From contig NZ_JAIWPT010000014.1 of NCBI RefSeq assembly GCF_021191695.1, positions 52,818 through 116,817 on the forward strand: a stretch of 64,000 nt of DNA, given 5' to 3'. The position numbers and the translations under genes are program-made. Below the pieces are notes generated by a model, which worked only from the letters and a program-made list of their open reading frames with translations, did not search any database and was not told the DNA's origin. The DNA is from Proluteimonas luteida (GTDB taxonomy: Bacteria; Pseudomonadota; Gammaproteobacteria; Xanthomonadales; Xanthomonadaceae). This document shows positions 47,366-57,107 of the stretch, in pieces. Every line of letters starts with the position of its first letter. Positions within the stretch are counted from its first letter, which is position 1.

Positions 47366-48058
47366 GTGTCGAACGCTTCCGACATCCACCGCAGCCACCG
47401 GGTCGGCTGGCTGCGCGCGGCGGTACTCGGCGCCAACGACGGCATCGTCTCGATCGCCGGGCTGATGGTCGGCGTGACCGCGGCCGGCGCCGACCATCGC
47501 ACCGTGCTGGTGACCGGCGTCGCCGGCACCGTCGCCGCGGCGATGTCGATGGCGGCGGGCGAGTACGTCTCGGTGCAGTCGCAGGCCGATACCGAACGCG
47601 CCGACCTGGCCACCGAGCGCCGCCAGCTGCGCGAGGCGCCGCACCGGGAACTCGAGGAACTGGCCGGCATCTACCGCCGCCGCGGGCTCGATCCCGCGCT
47701 TGCCGGCCAGGTCGCCGCGCAGCTGACCGCACACGATGCGCTGGCCGCGCATGCGCGCGACGAGCTCGGCCTGAGCGAGACCCTGCGCGCACGGCCGCTG
47801 CAGGCGGCGCTGGCATCGGCGGCCGCGTTCCTGGTCGGCGCGGCGCTGCCGATCGTCGCGGCCCTGCTGTCGCCGCCGGCGCGGGTGGAGGCGCTGGTCT
47901 GGGCCAGCACCGTCATCGGCCTGCTGCTGTCCGGCGCGCTGGCCGCCCATGCCGGCGGCGCGCCGGTGCTGCGCGGCGCGCTGCGGGTCGGGTTCTGGGG
48001 CGTGCTGGCGATGGCCGCCGCGAGCCTGATCGGGCGGCTGTTCGACGTCTCGGTCTGA
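47366..48058 (+). CDS. VIT1/CCC1-family iron/manganese transporter
   Basis: A 230-residue membrane protein of the VIT family. The N-terminal helix HRVGWLRAAVLGANDGIVS with its conserved Asn-Asp-Gly and the second helix MSMAAGEYVSVQSQAD are hallmark segments. A cytoplasmic charged helix (TERRQLREAPHRELEEL) acts as metal-collecting domain, and three more membrane helices follow. GTG start at 47366. It probably exports or stores Fe2+/Mn2+. The 276-bp gap upstream shows no gene. Confidence 0.88.
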   Translation: MSNASDIHRSHRVGWLRAAVLGANDGIVSIAGLMVGVTAAGADHRTVLVTGVAGTVAAAMSMAAGEYVSVQSQADTERADLATERRQLREAPHRELEELAGIYRRRGLDPALAGQVAAQLTAHDALAAHARDELGLSETLRARPLQAALASAAAFLVGAALPIVAALLSPPARVEALVWASTVIGLLLSGALAAHAGGAPVLRGALRVGFWGVLAMAAASLIGRLFDVSV

Positions 48059-48097
48059 CCGCCGCTTCCGGCGTGGCAGGCCGCCTCCCGAGCCGGC

Positions 48098-48721
48098 CTA
48101 CGCCGCAGCCGGCGGCGCGATCCGCAGCCAGCGCGCGATGACCGCGCGCGCCTCGTCGACGCCGACCTTCGATTCGCCGGAGAAGGTCTGCACGCTGACC
48201 TTGTCGCCGTGCTGGGCCTGCAACTCCCTGCGCACCGCCTGCAGGGTGTTGCCGGCCGCGCCGCGGCCCAGCTTGTCGGCCTTGGTCAGCAGTACATGGG
48301 CCGGCATGCCGTGTTCGACCGCGAAGGCGATCATCTGCCGGTCGTAGTCCTTCAGCGGATGGCGGATGTCCATGACCACGACCAGGCCCTTGAGCGCCTC
48401 GCGCTCGCGGAAGTAGCGCGCCAGGAACGCCTGCCAGTGCGCCTGCAGGTCGCGCGGCACCTTGGCGTAGCCGTAGCCGGGCAGGTCGACCAGGTAACGG
48501 TTCTCGTGCGGCGGCAGGGCGAAGAACACCAGTTGCTGGGTGCGTCCGGGGGTCTTGGACACCCGCGCCAGCGCGTTCTGCTGGCACAGCGCATTGAGCG
48601 CGCTGGACTTGCCGGCGTTGGAGCGGCCGGCGAAGGCGACCTCGAACCCGCCGTCGGGCGGCAGCTGCTGCGGGGTGTGTGCGGCCAGCAGGTAGCTGGC
48701 CCGTGCAAAGGGATTGGACAT
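48098..48721 (-). CDS. engB: Ribosome biogenesis GTPase YihA/EngB
   Basis: A 207-residue essential-type GTPase assisting large ribosomal subunit assembly. G1 is GRSNAGKSS (residues 32-40), G2/G3 are in SKTPGRTQQLVFF and VDLPGYGYAKV, and G4 is LLTKADKL. It is divergent from the cytochrome c4 gene across 153 bases, an arrangement conserved in Xanthomonadaceae. Confidence 0.95.
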   Translation of the reverse strand: MSNPFARASYLLAAHTPQQLPPDGGFEVAFAGRSNAGKSSALNALCQQNALARVSKTPGRTQQLVFFALPPHENRYLVDLPGYGYAKVPRDLQAHWQAFLARYFREREALKGLVVVMDIRHPLKDYDRQMIAFAVEHGMPAHVLLTKADKLGRGAAGNTLQAVRRELQAQHGDKVSVQTFSGESKVGVDEARAVIARWLRIAPPAAA

Positions 48722-48874
48722 CGCGATAGCTTGGCACGGACCGGCCGGCGGCGCCCGCGCGCCGGCCGGAAGCACGCTGCGCTGCGGTTTGACCGCCCTG
48801 ACCCCGCCACACATAATCCGGGCACTCGCGTCCGCAGCCCGGCCGCGGGGCCAACGATCCACGGAGCCCAGCAA

Positions 48875-49783
48875 ATGCGCCACGCTCGTGTCTACGGAGT
48901 TGCCGGTCTTGCCGTCCTGCTGGTCGGCGCCGTCGCCTTCGCCCAGTCCACCGTGGCGCCGCTGCCGGACAACCCGCCGGTCGAGACCGAACCGCTGGAC
49001 GCCAACGCGGTCGCCGCGCTGGCCAAGGCCGCGCCCGGCGATCCGCAGAAGGGCGCGCAGCTGGCCGGCGCCTGCGCCGCCTGCCACGGCCTCGACGGCA
49101 ATGCCGACATCGATCCGACGATCTACCCGCGCATCGCCGGCCAGAGCGAGCGCTACGTCGCCCGCCAGCTGGCCCTGTTCAAGAGCGGCGAGCGCCTGAG
49201 CCCGCTGATGCAGCCGTTCGCGCTGCCGCTGAGCGCGCAGGACATGCGCGACCTCGGCGCCCACTACGCGCAGCAGGAGGCGGGCGCCGGCATCGCCGAC
49301 GACGGCCTGGTCGAAAGCGGCCCCTACGAGGGCATGAAGTTCTACGAGGTCGGCCAGAAGCTGTTCCGCAGCGGCGACGCCGAGCGCGGCCTGCCGGCCT
49401 GCATGGCCTGCCACGGACCGGCCGGCAGCGGCAATCCCGGGCCGGCCTATCCGCATGTCGGCGGCCAGCAGGCGTGGTACAGCTCGGCCCGCCTGTACAC
49501 CTATCGCGAAGGCGTCTCCGACGAGCAGGACAAGCACCTGTTCAACGTCATGGCGTCGGTCGCCAAGTCGCTGACCGACGAGGAGATCGAGGCGCTGGCC
49601 AGCTACATGCAGGGCCTGCATGCGCGCCCCGACCCGGCGATGCTGGCGGCGATCGAGGCCCAGGCGGCGGCGCAGCCGGCGCCGGCCGTCCCGCTGGAGG
49701 AAACCCCGGTGCCAACCCCGGATGCCGACGAAGCCGACCCCGGGACCGACCCCGCGCCGGACGCCACGCCGGACGCGGACTGA
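48875..49783 (+). CDS. Diheme cytochrome c4 family protein
   Basis: A 302-residue periplasmic protein. The signal peptide is within residues 1-23 (GVAGLAVLLVGAVAFA). Two heme-binding sites are CAACH (residues 67-71) and CMACH (about 176-180), each followed by a Met ligand, the diheme c4 layout. It carries an extra Pro/Asp/Ala-rich acidic tail (about residues 260-302), longer than in most c4 proteins. It carries electrons to terminal oxidases. It heads a run of co-directional dsbA-like genes. Confidence 0.9.
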   Translation: MRHARVYGVAGLAVLLVGAVAFAQSTVAPLPDNPPVETEPLDANAVAALAKAAPGDPQKGAQLAGACAACHGLDGNADIDPTIYPRIAGQSERYVARQLALFKSGERLSPLMQPFALPLSAQDMRDLGAHYAQQEAGAGIADDGLVESGPYEGMKFYEVGQKLFRSGDAERGLPACMACHGPAGSGNPGPAYPHVGGQQAWYSSARLYTYREGVSDEQDKHLFNVMASVAKSLTDEEIEALASYMQGLHARPDPAMLAAIEAQAAAQPAPAVPLEETPVPTPDADEADPGTDPAPDATPDAD

Positions 49784-49906
49784 CCGCGACCGCCGCCACG
49801 CGTCGCGCATGGTGACGTCGCCAGTCCGGTCGCGGCACGACACGCGCTGCAGCGGCCGCCACGCAGTCGTATGATGCTGCGCTGCCCGTTCGCAGGAGCT
49901 GCGGCC

Positions 49907-50593
49907 ATGATCCGTCCCTTCCGCCAGCCGCGCCTCGCGGCACTGCTGTGCCTGCTGCTGCCGGTCGCCGCGCTGCTCGCGCCGGCATCGGCGCAGACCC
50001 CGGCCGCGGACAGCGCCCCCGTGGGCGGCGCGTTGCTGGAGGGCCGCGACTACGTGCCGATTCCCTTCGGCGCACCGCTGGCGCCGCAGGCCGGCGGCAT
50101 CGAGGTGGTCGAGGTGTTCTCCTACGGCTGCATCCACTGTTTCCAGTTCCAGTCGCTGCTCGATCCCTGGCTGGCCCGGCAACCGGACGACGTGCGCTTC
50201 GTGTTGCTGCCGGCCGCGTACTCGGCCAACGACGCCTTCGCGCGCGGCTTCTTCGCCGCGCAGGAACTGGGGCTGCAGCGCCAGACCCATCACGCGCTGT
50301 TCTCCGCGGTGCATGAACAATCGGTACTGCCACGTGGCGGTGCCGGCTACGAGGCGGTCGCGCACTGGTACGCCGCGCACGGCGCGCCATCGCAGGCGGC
50401 ATTCCTGGCCGCGATGACGAGCCCGGCAACTGACGAGAAAATGAACCAGGCGCACGCGTTCGCCGTCCGCAGTGGTGTCCGGGGCACGCCGACCCTCATC
50501 ATCAACGGCAGGTACCGCGTGCAGGCCCCCAGCCTGCGGGAGGCGCTGGACGTCGCCGGGCAGCTGATCGCCCGCGAACGCGCCGCCCGCTGA
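49907..50593 (+). CDS. dsbA: Thiol:disulfide interchange protein, DsbA family (CIHC)
   Basis: A 228-residue periplasmic oxidoreductase. The signal peptide is residues 1-30, the active site FSYGCIHC (Cys75, Cys78) and the cis-Pro loop VRGTPTLIINGRY. The ATG at 49907 has AGGAG upstream; an earlier in-frame start at 49871 would lengthen the N-region. It is the first of two adjacent DsbA paralogues with different active-site dipeptides (Ile-His here, Gly-His next), which usually tune redox potential. Confidence 0.9.
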   Translation: MIRPFRQPRLAALLCLLLPVAALLAPASAQTPAADSAPVGGALLEGRDYVPIPFGAPLAPQAGGIEVVEVFSYGCIHCFQFQSLLDPWLARQPDDVRFVLLPAAYSANDAFARGFFAAQELGLQRQTHHALFSAVHEQSVLPRGGAGYEAVAHWYAAHGAPSQAAFLAAMTSPATDEKMNQAHAFAVRSGVRGTPTLIINGRYRVQAPSLREALDVAGQLIARERAAR

Positions 50594-50627
50594 GCCGCAA
50601 TCCGATCCATCCCTCGAGAGATTCCGC

Positions 50628-51470
50628 ATGAAGATCCGCCACGCCCTGCTTGTCCTCCTTGCCCCGGCCCTGCTGGCGGCCTGTACCCAGCAGCCCGACA
50701 CGGCGGCCACGCCGGCCGCCTCCGCCGACGCGCCGCAGGGTACCGAGCAGGTCGCGCCGGCCGCCGGCGGCGAGTCCGGCGAGATCACGCCCGACGCCGA
50801 CAACGGCGCGCCGGCCGAACCCGTGCCCGATGCGGACGCGGACGCGACGGAAGCGGAGACGCCGGCCGCGCCGACGCCCGCGCCCGCCGTGCAGCCGCCC
50901 GCCGGTCCGGCGCCGCAGGCCGGCAAGGACTATGTCGAGATCAGCGGCGGCCAGCCGTTCGCCGCGACGCCCGGCAGGATCGAGGTCGCCGAGGTCTTCG
51001 CCTACTGGTGCGGCCACTGCGCCGCGTTCGAGCCGCTGGTCAATGCCTGGAAGGCGAAGCAACCGGCGGACGTGCATTTCGTCGCGGTACCGGCGGTGTT
51101 CAACGACGCCGACAGCTTCCCGCGTGCATTCTACGCCGCCGAGACCATGGGCGTGCTCGACAGGACCCACGACGCGACGTTCAACGCCATCCACATCCAG
51201 CGCCGGCTGCCGCCCAACGCCAGCCTCGACGCGATCGTCGACTTCTACGGCACGCTCGGCGTCGACACCGCGCAGCTGCGCAGCACGATGCAGAGCTTCG
51301 CGGTCAACGCCAGCATGGGGCGCGCGCGCGCGTTCGGTGTGCGCAGCGGTATCGACAGGACGCCGACCCTGGTCGTCGCCGGCAAGTACCGGGTGACCGG
51401 CGGCGGCTCGCTCGACGACACCCTGCGCATCGCCGACCACCTGGTCGCCATGGAGCGCGCGGCGCACTGA
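50628..51470 (+). CDS. DsbA-family lipoprotein (CGHC)
   Basis: A 280-residue lipoprotein. Signal and lipobox are LLAAC (Cys at about residue 19), followed by a Pro/Ala/Asp-rich linker (about 20-95) and a DsbA domain with active site YWCGHC (Cys128, Cys131) and cis-Pro loop DRTPTLVVAGKY. The low-complexity linker would let the domain reach away from the membrane. It lies 34 bases after the first dsbA gene. Confidence 0.9.
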   Translation: MKIRHALLVLLAPALLAACTQQPDTAATPAASADAPQGTEQVAPAAGGESGEITPDADNGAPAEPVPDADADATEAETPAAPTPAPAVQPPAGPAPQAGKDYVEISGGQPFAATPGRIEVAEVFAYWCGHCAAFEPLVNAWKAKQPADVHFVAVPAVFNDADSFPRAFYAAETMGVLDRTHDATFNAIHIQRRLPPNASLDAIVDFYGTLGVDTAQLRSTMQSFAVNASMGRARAFGVRSGIDRTPTLVVAGKYRVTGGGSLDDTLRIADHLVAMERAAH

Positions 51471-51471
51471 C

Positions 51472-52245
51472 GTGAGCGAGGTCGCACCGGTCCAACGGCT
51501 CAAGCTGCTCAGCGCCAACATCCAGGCGGGGTCGAGCACGCGCCGCTACAGCGACTACGCGACGCGCAGCTGGTCGCACGTGCTGCCGGCCGGCAACAAG
51601 CGCGTGTCGCTCGACGCCATCGCCAGGCTGGCCGGCACCTACGACATCGTCGGCCTGCAGGAGGCCGACCCGGGCAGCTGGCGCTCGGGCTTCACCAACC
51701 AGACCCACTACCTGGCCGAACGCGGCGGCTTCGGCTACTGGAGCCACCAGCCGAACCGGCGCGTCGGCGCGGTCGCGTCCAGCGCCAACGGCCTGCTGAG
51801 CAAGGTCGAGCCGATCGAGGTCGTCAACCACGCGCTGCCCGGCCGCATCGGCGGCCGCGGCGTGCTGCTGGGCCGCTTCGGCGAGGGCGACACGGGGCTG
51901 GTGATCGCGGTCGCGCACCTGTCGCTGGGCGCGCAGTCGCGGCGCTCGCAGCTGTCGTTCATCGCCGAGGTCATGCAGCAGTACCCGAATGCGGTGCTGA
52001 TGGGCGACTTCAACTGCACCTCCGACCGGCCGGAGATGGAGATCCTCTACCGCGAGACCCGCCTGCAGCCGCCGTCCTGCGCGGTGCACACGTTCCCCAG
52101 CTGGAAGCCGCAGCGCGCGATCGACCACATCCTGGTCACCAGCAACCTGCAGTGCGCGAACATGCAGGCGATGCCGGCGGCGTTCTCCGACCACCTCGCG
52201 CTGTCGACCGAACTGATCATTCCCGACGCCGCGCTGCGGCGCTGA
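51472..52245 (+). CDS. Endonuclease/exonuclease/phosphatase (EEP) family protein
   Basis: A 257-residue EEP protein with the full motif set: [21 protein letters not shown] (Glu), VAHLSLG (His), LMGDFNCT (Asp/Asn), AIDHILVT (Asp/His) and SDHLAL. No signal peptide. A GTG start follows the lipoprotein stop by one base, so it is coupled to the DsbA genes; this order is conserved in Xanthomonadaceae. Substrate (nucleic acid, lipid or phosphoester) is unknown. Confidence 0.88.
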   Translation: MSEVAPVQRLKLLSANIQAGSSTRRYSDYATRSWSHVLPAGNKRVSLDAIARLAGTYDIVGLQEADPGSWRSGFTNQTHYLAERGGFGYWSHQPNRRVGAVASSANGLLSKVEPIEVVNHALPGRIGGRGVLLGRFGEGDTGLVIAVAHLSLGAQSRRSQLSFIAEVMQQYPNAVLMGDFNCTSDRPEMEILYRETRLQPPSCAVHTFPSWKPQRAIDHILVTSNLQCANMQAMPAAFSDHLALSTELIIPDAALRR

Positions 52246-52258
52246 GGGTGCGCCGGCG

Positions 52259-52276
52259 GGCGGGTCTCGACCCGCC
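52259..52276. repeat. GGCGGGTCTCGACCCGCC palindrome, copy 2
   Basis: This 18-bp palindrome-like element, with a two-base centre, lies between the convergent EEP gene and TonB-dependent receptor gene. It is the reverse complement of the element at 61713-61730. Confidence 0.75.
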
Positions 52277-52294
52277 ACGCCGCCCGCGCCCGGC

Positions 52295-55174
52295 TCAGAA
52301 CTCCAGCCCCAGGCGCGCGTAGACGAAGCGGCCGGGCAGGTCGTAGGTCGATGCGTCGTAGCCGTTGAGGCTGCAGCTCAGGCACACCGGCGGCGCCTTG
52401 CCGGTGAGGTTGTTGACGCCGACGCTGATCCGCGTGCCCTTCAGCCACGCGGGGTTGCGCCACGACAGCTGCAGGTCGTGGTAGGTCGTCGCGCCGAGGT
52501 CGTTGCGGTCGCCCGCGCTGTCGTCGCAGATCGGGAAGCCGTTGGCGCCGCCGCAGGACTCGCGCAGGCGGTCGATGTGCCGCAGCGTCCATGCCAGCGA
52601 CCAGGGTCCGCGGGTCCAGTCGCTGACCAGGGTCGCCGACCATTCGGGAATCGCGCTGTCGTTGACCTCCACGCCCGGGCGGCGCGGCTCGGGCTCGCCC
52701 GATTCGTTGACCAGTTCGTAGCGCGTGACCCAGGTGGCGCGGGCGTCGAAGCGCAGCCGGCCCCAGTCGCCGTCGGGCAGGGTCCAGACCGCGCTGAAGT
52801 CCCAGCCGTCGGTCTTGATCGTGCCGAGGTTGTCGAGGATGTCGTCGAAGCGGATGATCTGGCCGCGGTCGCTGCGGTCGTAGGCGGCGCAGGCGACGGG
52901 GTCGCGGGTGGCGACGCAGCGGTCGAGGATGCCCTGGGCGTCGGGCGCCTGGATCGCGCCGTCGATGTGGTGGCGGTAGAAGGTCACGCCGAGGTCGAGC
53001 CGGTCCGACCATGACACGCCGTCGGCGAACGAGGGGCTCCACACCGCGCCGACCATCAGGCTGCGGCTGTGCTCGGGTTCGAGTTCGGCGTTGCCCGAGG
53101 TCACCACCGAGATCTGCGAATTGGTCTGCTCGTAGCCAGGCGGCACGCCGTCGGCGGCGCAGGCGGCCGACGAGGAGGCCGCGCCCGAACACGGATCGAC
53201 CAGGGTCGCGTCGAAGCGGCTCAGGGTGCCGTAGAGCTCGCCGATCGACGGCGCGCGGAAGCCCTCGGCATAGCTCATCCGGAACAGGATCTCGTCGACC
53301 GGCTGCCAGCGCAGGCCGACCTTGCCGGTGCTCTCGCCGCCGAAGGTCGAATAATCCGAGTAGCGGCCGGCGACGCTGAGGTCTAGGCGCTCGCCGGACG
53401 CCGGGTCGTGCAGCAGTGGCAGGCTGAACTCGGCATAGGCCTCGCGGACGCTGTAGTCGCCGCGGGTCGCGCCCGACGGCACGCCGTTGTACTCGCCGGC
53501 GACGGTGATCGGGTCGGGCGTGTAGCTGCCCTCGTACTTGCGGTACTCCAGGCCCGCGGCGAACGACAGCGCGCCGGCCCACAGCTGGGCGAGGTCGCCG
53601 GTGATGTTGGCCGAGGCCAGGCTCAGCGTGTTGCGGCTCTCGTCGTGCACGACCGGCTGGATGAAGGCCAGCATCTCCGGGGTGATCGTGCCGGGCCCGC
53701 CGAACAGGTCCAGCGGCACGCAGCCGGCGATCGCCGCGCAGGCGGCCGGATCGCCGAGCGCCTCGTTGATGCGGCGCACGTTGTAGCTGCCGGTGTTGGT
53801 CTGCTCGGCGCGGCTTTCGCTGCGTACCAGGTTGACGTCCCAGTTCCAGGTGCGGTCGCCGACGCCGAACATGCCTTCCGCACCGGCGGCGACGTACCAG
53901 GTCCTGACCTTCTGCTCGTAGCGGCGCACCCCGCCCTCGACCGGCCTGCGCCCGACCAGGAACAGGTTGGCGTCGTCGCCGACCGTGGTCAGGTCGAAGC
54001 CGAACGGGTTGTAGGGATTCAGCGCCGAGATCACCAGCGTCTCCTCGGCCCAGGGGTTGTAGACGCCGGCGTCGGTGCCGAGGAAGAACGGCTCGGGCGC
54101 GGCCTGGTTGGCCGAGTTGCGTTCGTTGTAGAGCACGCGGGTGTAGCCCGAGACCTGCGGCGTGAACTCGAAGCGCAGCTGGCCGAACACCGACTTGCGC
54201 TCCGACGGGGTCAGCAGCAGGTTGCTGGGCGCGAAGTTGTAGCGGTCGGCGGTGCCGAAGCAGTGGAAGTCGTCGGTGCGGTCGCAGCCGGTCTGGGTCG
54301 GGTCGTAGACCGGCGAGGTCGCGCCGTCGTTGGGCGAGAGGTCGAAGACCTCGCCGGTGTTGGGGTCCTGGAAGATGAAGCGGCCGGCCGGCGTCGCCGA
54401 GCTGCCGTTCGCCAGTCCGGTGCCGGGCACCGGCTCGCGCGCGTTGGCGAACTTCGAGGACGCGATCTCGCGCTGCTTGTAGTACGAGGCGCCGACGAAC
54501 CACTGCGCGCGTTCGCTGCTGCCGCCCCAGCCCAGGTCCGCGCCCCAGGTCGCGCCGCCGAGGTCGTCGTACTCGCCGTAGTGCAGGTCGAGGCTGCCGC
54601 CGTCGGCGTCGCGGCGGGTGATGATGTTGACCACGCCGGCGATCGCGTCGGAGCCGTAGAGCGACGAGGCGCCGTCCTCCAGCACCTCGATGCGTTCGAT
54701 CAGCGCCAGCGGGATGGTGTTGAGGTCGACCGCCGCGCCGACGCCCGAGGCCGACGACTCGTTGACCCAGCGGATGCCGTCGACCAGCACCAGCACGCGC
54801 TTGGGTCCCAGGTGGCGCAGGTCGACGGTCGCCGCGCCGGCACCGACGCCGCCGCCATCGGGCGGCGCGCCGAAGTTGCCGCTGGAATTGAACTTCGTGT
54901 TCAGCGCCGCGCCGCTGGCGGTGAGGTTCTGCACGATGTCGGCGACCGAGGTGAAGCCGCTGCGGTCGATGTCCTCGCGGGTCAGCACCTGCACCGGCAC
55001 CGCGGTCTCCAGCTCGGCCTTGCGGATGCGGGTGCCGGTCACGCTGACCGTGTCGAGGGTGCGGGCCTCGGGCTGGGCCGGCGCGGGCGTCTGCGCGACG
55101 GCCAGTGCGGGCAGGCAGGCCAGCAGCGACAGCTGGACCGCGGCGGCGAGGCGGTGACGGGACGGTTGGGACAT
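52295..55174 (-). CDS. TonB-dependent outer-membrane receptor
   Basis: A 959-residue receptor with signal peptide (core [18 protein letters not shown], residues about 9-27), TonB-box region and plug ([55 protein letters not shown]), and a long barrel ending in LGLEF. Of the same broad group as the receptor at 40528 but clearly not a recent duplicate. No transport partner is adjacent, so the ligand is unknown. Confidence 0.9.
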   Translation of the reverse strand: MSQPSRHRLAAAVQLSLLACLPALAVAQTPAPAQPEARTLDTVSVTGTRIRKAELETAVPVQVLTREDIDRSGFTSVADIVQNLTASGAALNTKFNSSGNFGAPPDGGGVGAGAATVDLRHLGPKRVLVLVDGIRWVNESSASGVGAAVDLNTIPLALIERIEVLEDGASSLYGSDAIAGVVNIITRRDADGGSLDLHYGEYDDLGGATWGADLGWGGSSERAQWFVGASYYKQREIASSKFANAREPVPGTGLANGSSATPAGRFIFQDPNTGEVFDLSPNDGATSPVYDPTQTGCDRTDDFHCFGTADRYNFAPSNLLLTPSERKSVFGQLRFEFTPQVSGYTRVLYNERNSANQAAPEPFFLGTDAGVYNPWAEETLVISALNPYNPFGFDLTTVGDDANLFLVGRRPVEGGVRRYEQKVRTWYVAAGAEGMFGVGDRTWNWDVNLVRSESRAEQTNTGSYNVRRINEALGDPAACAAIAGCVPLDLFGGPGTITPEMLAFIQPVVHDESRNTLSLASANITGDLAQLWAGALSFAAGLEYRKYEGSYTPDPITVAGEYNGVPSGATRGDYSVREAYAEFSLPLLHDPASGERLDLSVAGRYSDYSTFGGESTGKVGLRWQPVDEILFRMSYAEGFRAPSIGELYGTLSRFDATLVDPCSGAASSSAACAADGVPPGYEQTNSQISVVTSGNAELEPEHSRSLMVGAVWSPSFADGVSWSDRLDLGVTFYRHHIDGAIQAPDAQGILDRCVATRDPVACAAYDRSDRGQIIRFDDILDNLGTIKTDGWDFSAVWTLPDGDWGRLRFDARATWVTRYELVNESGEPEPRRPGVEVNDSAIPEWSATLVSDWTRGPWSLAWTLRHIDRLRESCGGANGFPICDDSAGDRNDLGATTYHDLQLSWRNPAWLKGTRISVGVNNLTGKAPPVCLSCSLNGYDASTYDLPGRFVYARLGLEF

Positions 55175-55246
55175 GGCGGCGGCTCCGGCAGTGGACAGGG
55201 ATTGCCGGTGCCCCCGTGCCGCCAGCCCTGCCGTTGTAACGAATCT

Positions 55247-56389
55247 TTAACCTGCCGGCACCTGGGGTCGACCCCAGCTCGACTCGCGCGCGATCAAGTC
55301 CAGGCCGGGCAGCGCGACGCCCTGCCCGGCCGCCGCGCCGACAGCGGCATCGGCCGCGTCCATGTCGAAGCCCTGCGCCGCGTACCAGTCCGGGTTGTAG
55401 TAGCTGTGCGCATAGCGCCCGCCGCCGTCGCAGAGGATGGTGACGATCGAGCCCGACCGGCCGGCATCGTGCATCGCGCGGGCGACGGCCAGCACGCCGA
55501 TCATGTTGGTGCCGGTCGAGCCGCCGACCCGGCGGCCGAGCCGGCGGCTGACGTCGCGCATCGCCGCCAGGCTCAGCGCGTCGGGGACCTTGACCATCGC
55601 GTCGACGCAGCCGGGCACGAAGCTCGGCTCGACGTGCGGGCGGCCGATGCCCTCGATCCGCGACGCCGGCGCGGGCGCGACGTCGCCCGCCGTGGACTCG
55701 CCGCGCACGCCGCGCGCGTAATGGTCGAAGAACGCCGAATGCTCGGGATCGGCGCACAGGATGCGGCTGTCGAAGCCGCGGTAGCGGGCGTAGCGGCCGA
55801 TCGTCGCGCTGGTGCCGCCGGTGCCCGCGCTGCAGACGATCCACGCCGGCACCGGGTGCGTCTCCTGGGCCATCTGCTTGAAGATCGACTCGGCGATGTT
55901 GTTGTTCGCGCGCCAGTCGGTCGCGCGCTCGGCATAGGTGAACTGGTCCATGAAGTGGCCGCCGATGTCGCGCGCCAGCTGCTGCGACGCCGCGCCGATG
56001 TCGCAGGCGCTCTGCACCAGGTGGCAGCGGCCGCCCTGGAACTCGATCGCGGCGATCTTGTCGGGCGAGGTCGAGGCCGGCATCACCGCGACGAACGGCA
56101 GGCCCAGCAGGCGCGCGAAATACGCCTCCGACACCGCGGTCGAACCGCTCGACGCCTCGACCACGGTGCTGCCGGCATGCAGCCAGCCGTTGGCCAGCGC
56201 GTACAGGAACAGCGAGCGCGCCAGCCGGTGCTTGAGGCTGCCGGTCGGGTGGCTGGACTCGTCCTTGAGGTAGACGTCGATGCCGGGAAACGCCGGCAGC
56301 GGCAGCGGAATGAGGTGGGTGTCGGCGGACCGGTTGAAGTCGGCCTCGATCCTGCGGATGGCCTGGGCCACCCAGTCGCGGTTGGACAT
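55247..56389 (-). CDS. PLP-dependent cysteine synthase-fold enzyme, Cds1-like (cysteine desulfhydrase group)
   Basis: A 380-residue fold-type II PLP enzyme. PLP-binding Lys53 lies in [13 protein letters not shown], the substrate loop is [14 protein letters not shown], and a glycine-rich phosphate loop reads [14 protein letters not shown]. It is longer than CysK/CysM (about 300) and resembles the Cds1 group shown to degrade L-cysteine to sulfide, pyruvate and ammonia. The ATG at 56389 is favoured over one 14 codons upstream. No cysteine biosynthesis genes adjoin. Confidence 0.75.
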   Translation of the reverse strand: MSNRDWVAQAIRRIEADFNRSADTHLIPLPLPAFPGIDVYLKDESSHPTGSLKHRLARSLFLYALANGWLHAGSTVVEASSGSTAVSEAYFARLLGLPFVAVMPASTSPDKIAAIEFQGGRCHLVQSACDIGAASQQLARDIGGHFMDQFTYAERATDWRANNNIAESIFKQMAQETHPVPAWIVCSAGTGGTSATIGRYARYRGFDSRILCADPEHSAFFDHYARGVRGESTAGDVAPAPASRIEGIGRPHVEPSFVPGCVDAMVKVPDALSLAAMRDVSRRLGRRVGGSTGTNMIGVLAVARAMHDAGRSGSIVTILCDGGGRYAHSYYNPDWYAAQGFDMDAADAAVGAAAGQGVALPGLDLIARESSWGRPQVPAG

Positions 56390-56563
56390 GGTGCACTCGT
56401 GGTGGCGACGCGCGGCAACCGGCCGCCGCACAGCGGATGGGGGGCTGTCGGGATCCGCGAAGGATGTCCTGCCGGGCTGCCCGCAGCCGGGCCCGCGTAT
56501 CTCGAACGGGCCCTAGTGTACGTCGCCGCGACGGCGGCCCCGCGTGGCGGTATGCTGTCGGCC

Positions 56564-56995
56564 ATGTCCGTCCGCGCCTCCCGCCCGCCGTCCCTGCGCC
56601 TCTGGCTGCACGCGCTGCTGTGCCTGGTGCTGCTGGGCAACGGCCTGGGCGCGGCGATGGCCTCGGGGCGGGTCGCGGTGATCGAGACCGATGCCGCCGT
56701 GGCGGCCGCGATCGCACGGGACGCCGCCATCGCGGATACCGCGGGCGACTGCCATGGCAGCGGCGAAGCGGCCGCGGCGCACGCCGCGATGCCGGACATG
56801 GCCGACGACCACGCCCGGCACGGCGACGACTGCCTGCAGTTCTGCCTCGACTCCTGCCTGCAGCACACCCACGCGGTAGCCGGACCGGCTGCGGCCGTCA
56901 TCGACACCGGCCTGCGCGACGCGCCGGTGGACGCCAACGCCCGCGGCCTGCCGGCGACCCCGCGGCTGCCGTTGCTGCGCCCCCCGATCGGCTGA
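56564..56995 (+). CDS. copL: CopL-family metal-binding regulatory protein
   Basis: A 143-residue exported protein. The signal peptide core is [17 protein letters not shown] (about residues 12-28). It is followed by a His/Met/Cys-rich segment ([40 protein letters not shown]) suited to copper binding. In Xanthomonas, copL precedes copAB and is needed for copper-induced expression; the position here, 112 bases before copA, is the same. An ATG at 56552 is an alternative start. Confidence 0.8.
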   Translation: MSVRASRPPSLRLWLHALLCLVLLGNGLGAAMASGRVAVIETDAAVAAAIARDAAIADTAGDCHGSGEAAAAHAAMPDMADDHARHGDDCLQFCLDSCLQHTHAVAGPAAAVIDTGLRDAPVDANARGLPATPRLPLLRPPIG

Positions 56996-57107
56996 GCCTG
57001 CGCCACCCGGCGCCTGTTCGCGCATGGCCGCGGCCCCTGCCGCGCGCCGTCCCCACAGCTTCCCGAGTCCGGCCGGCCCCACGCGTCGGTTGTGACGGAG
57101 TTCCGCC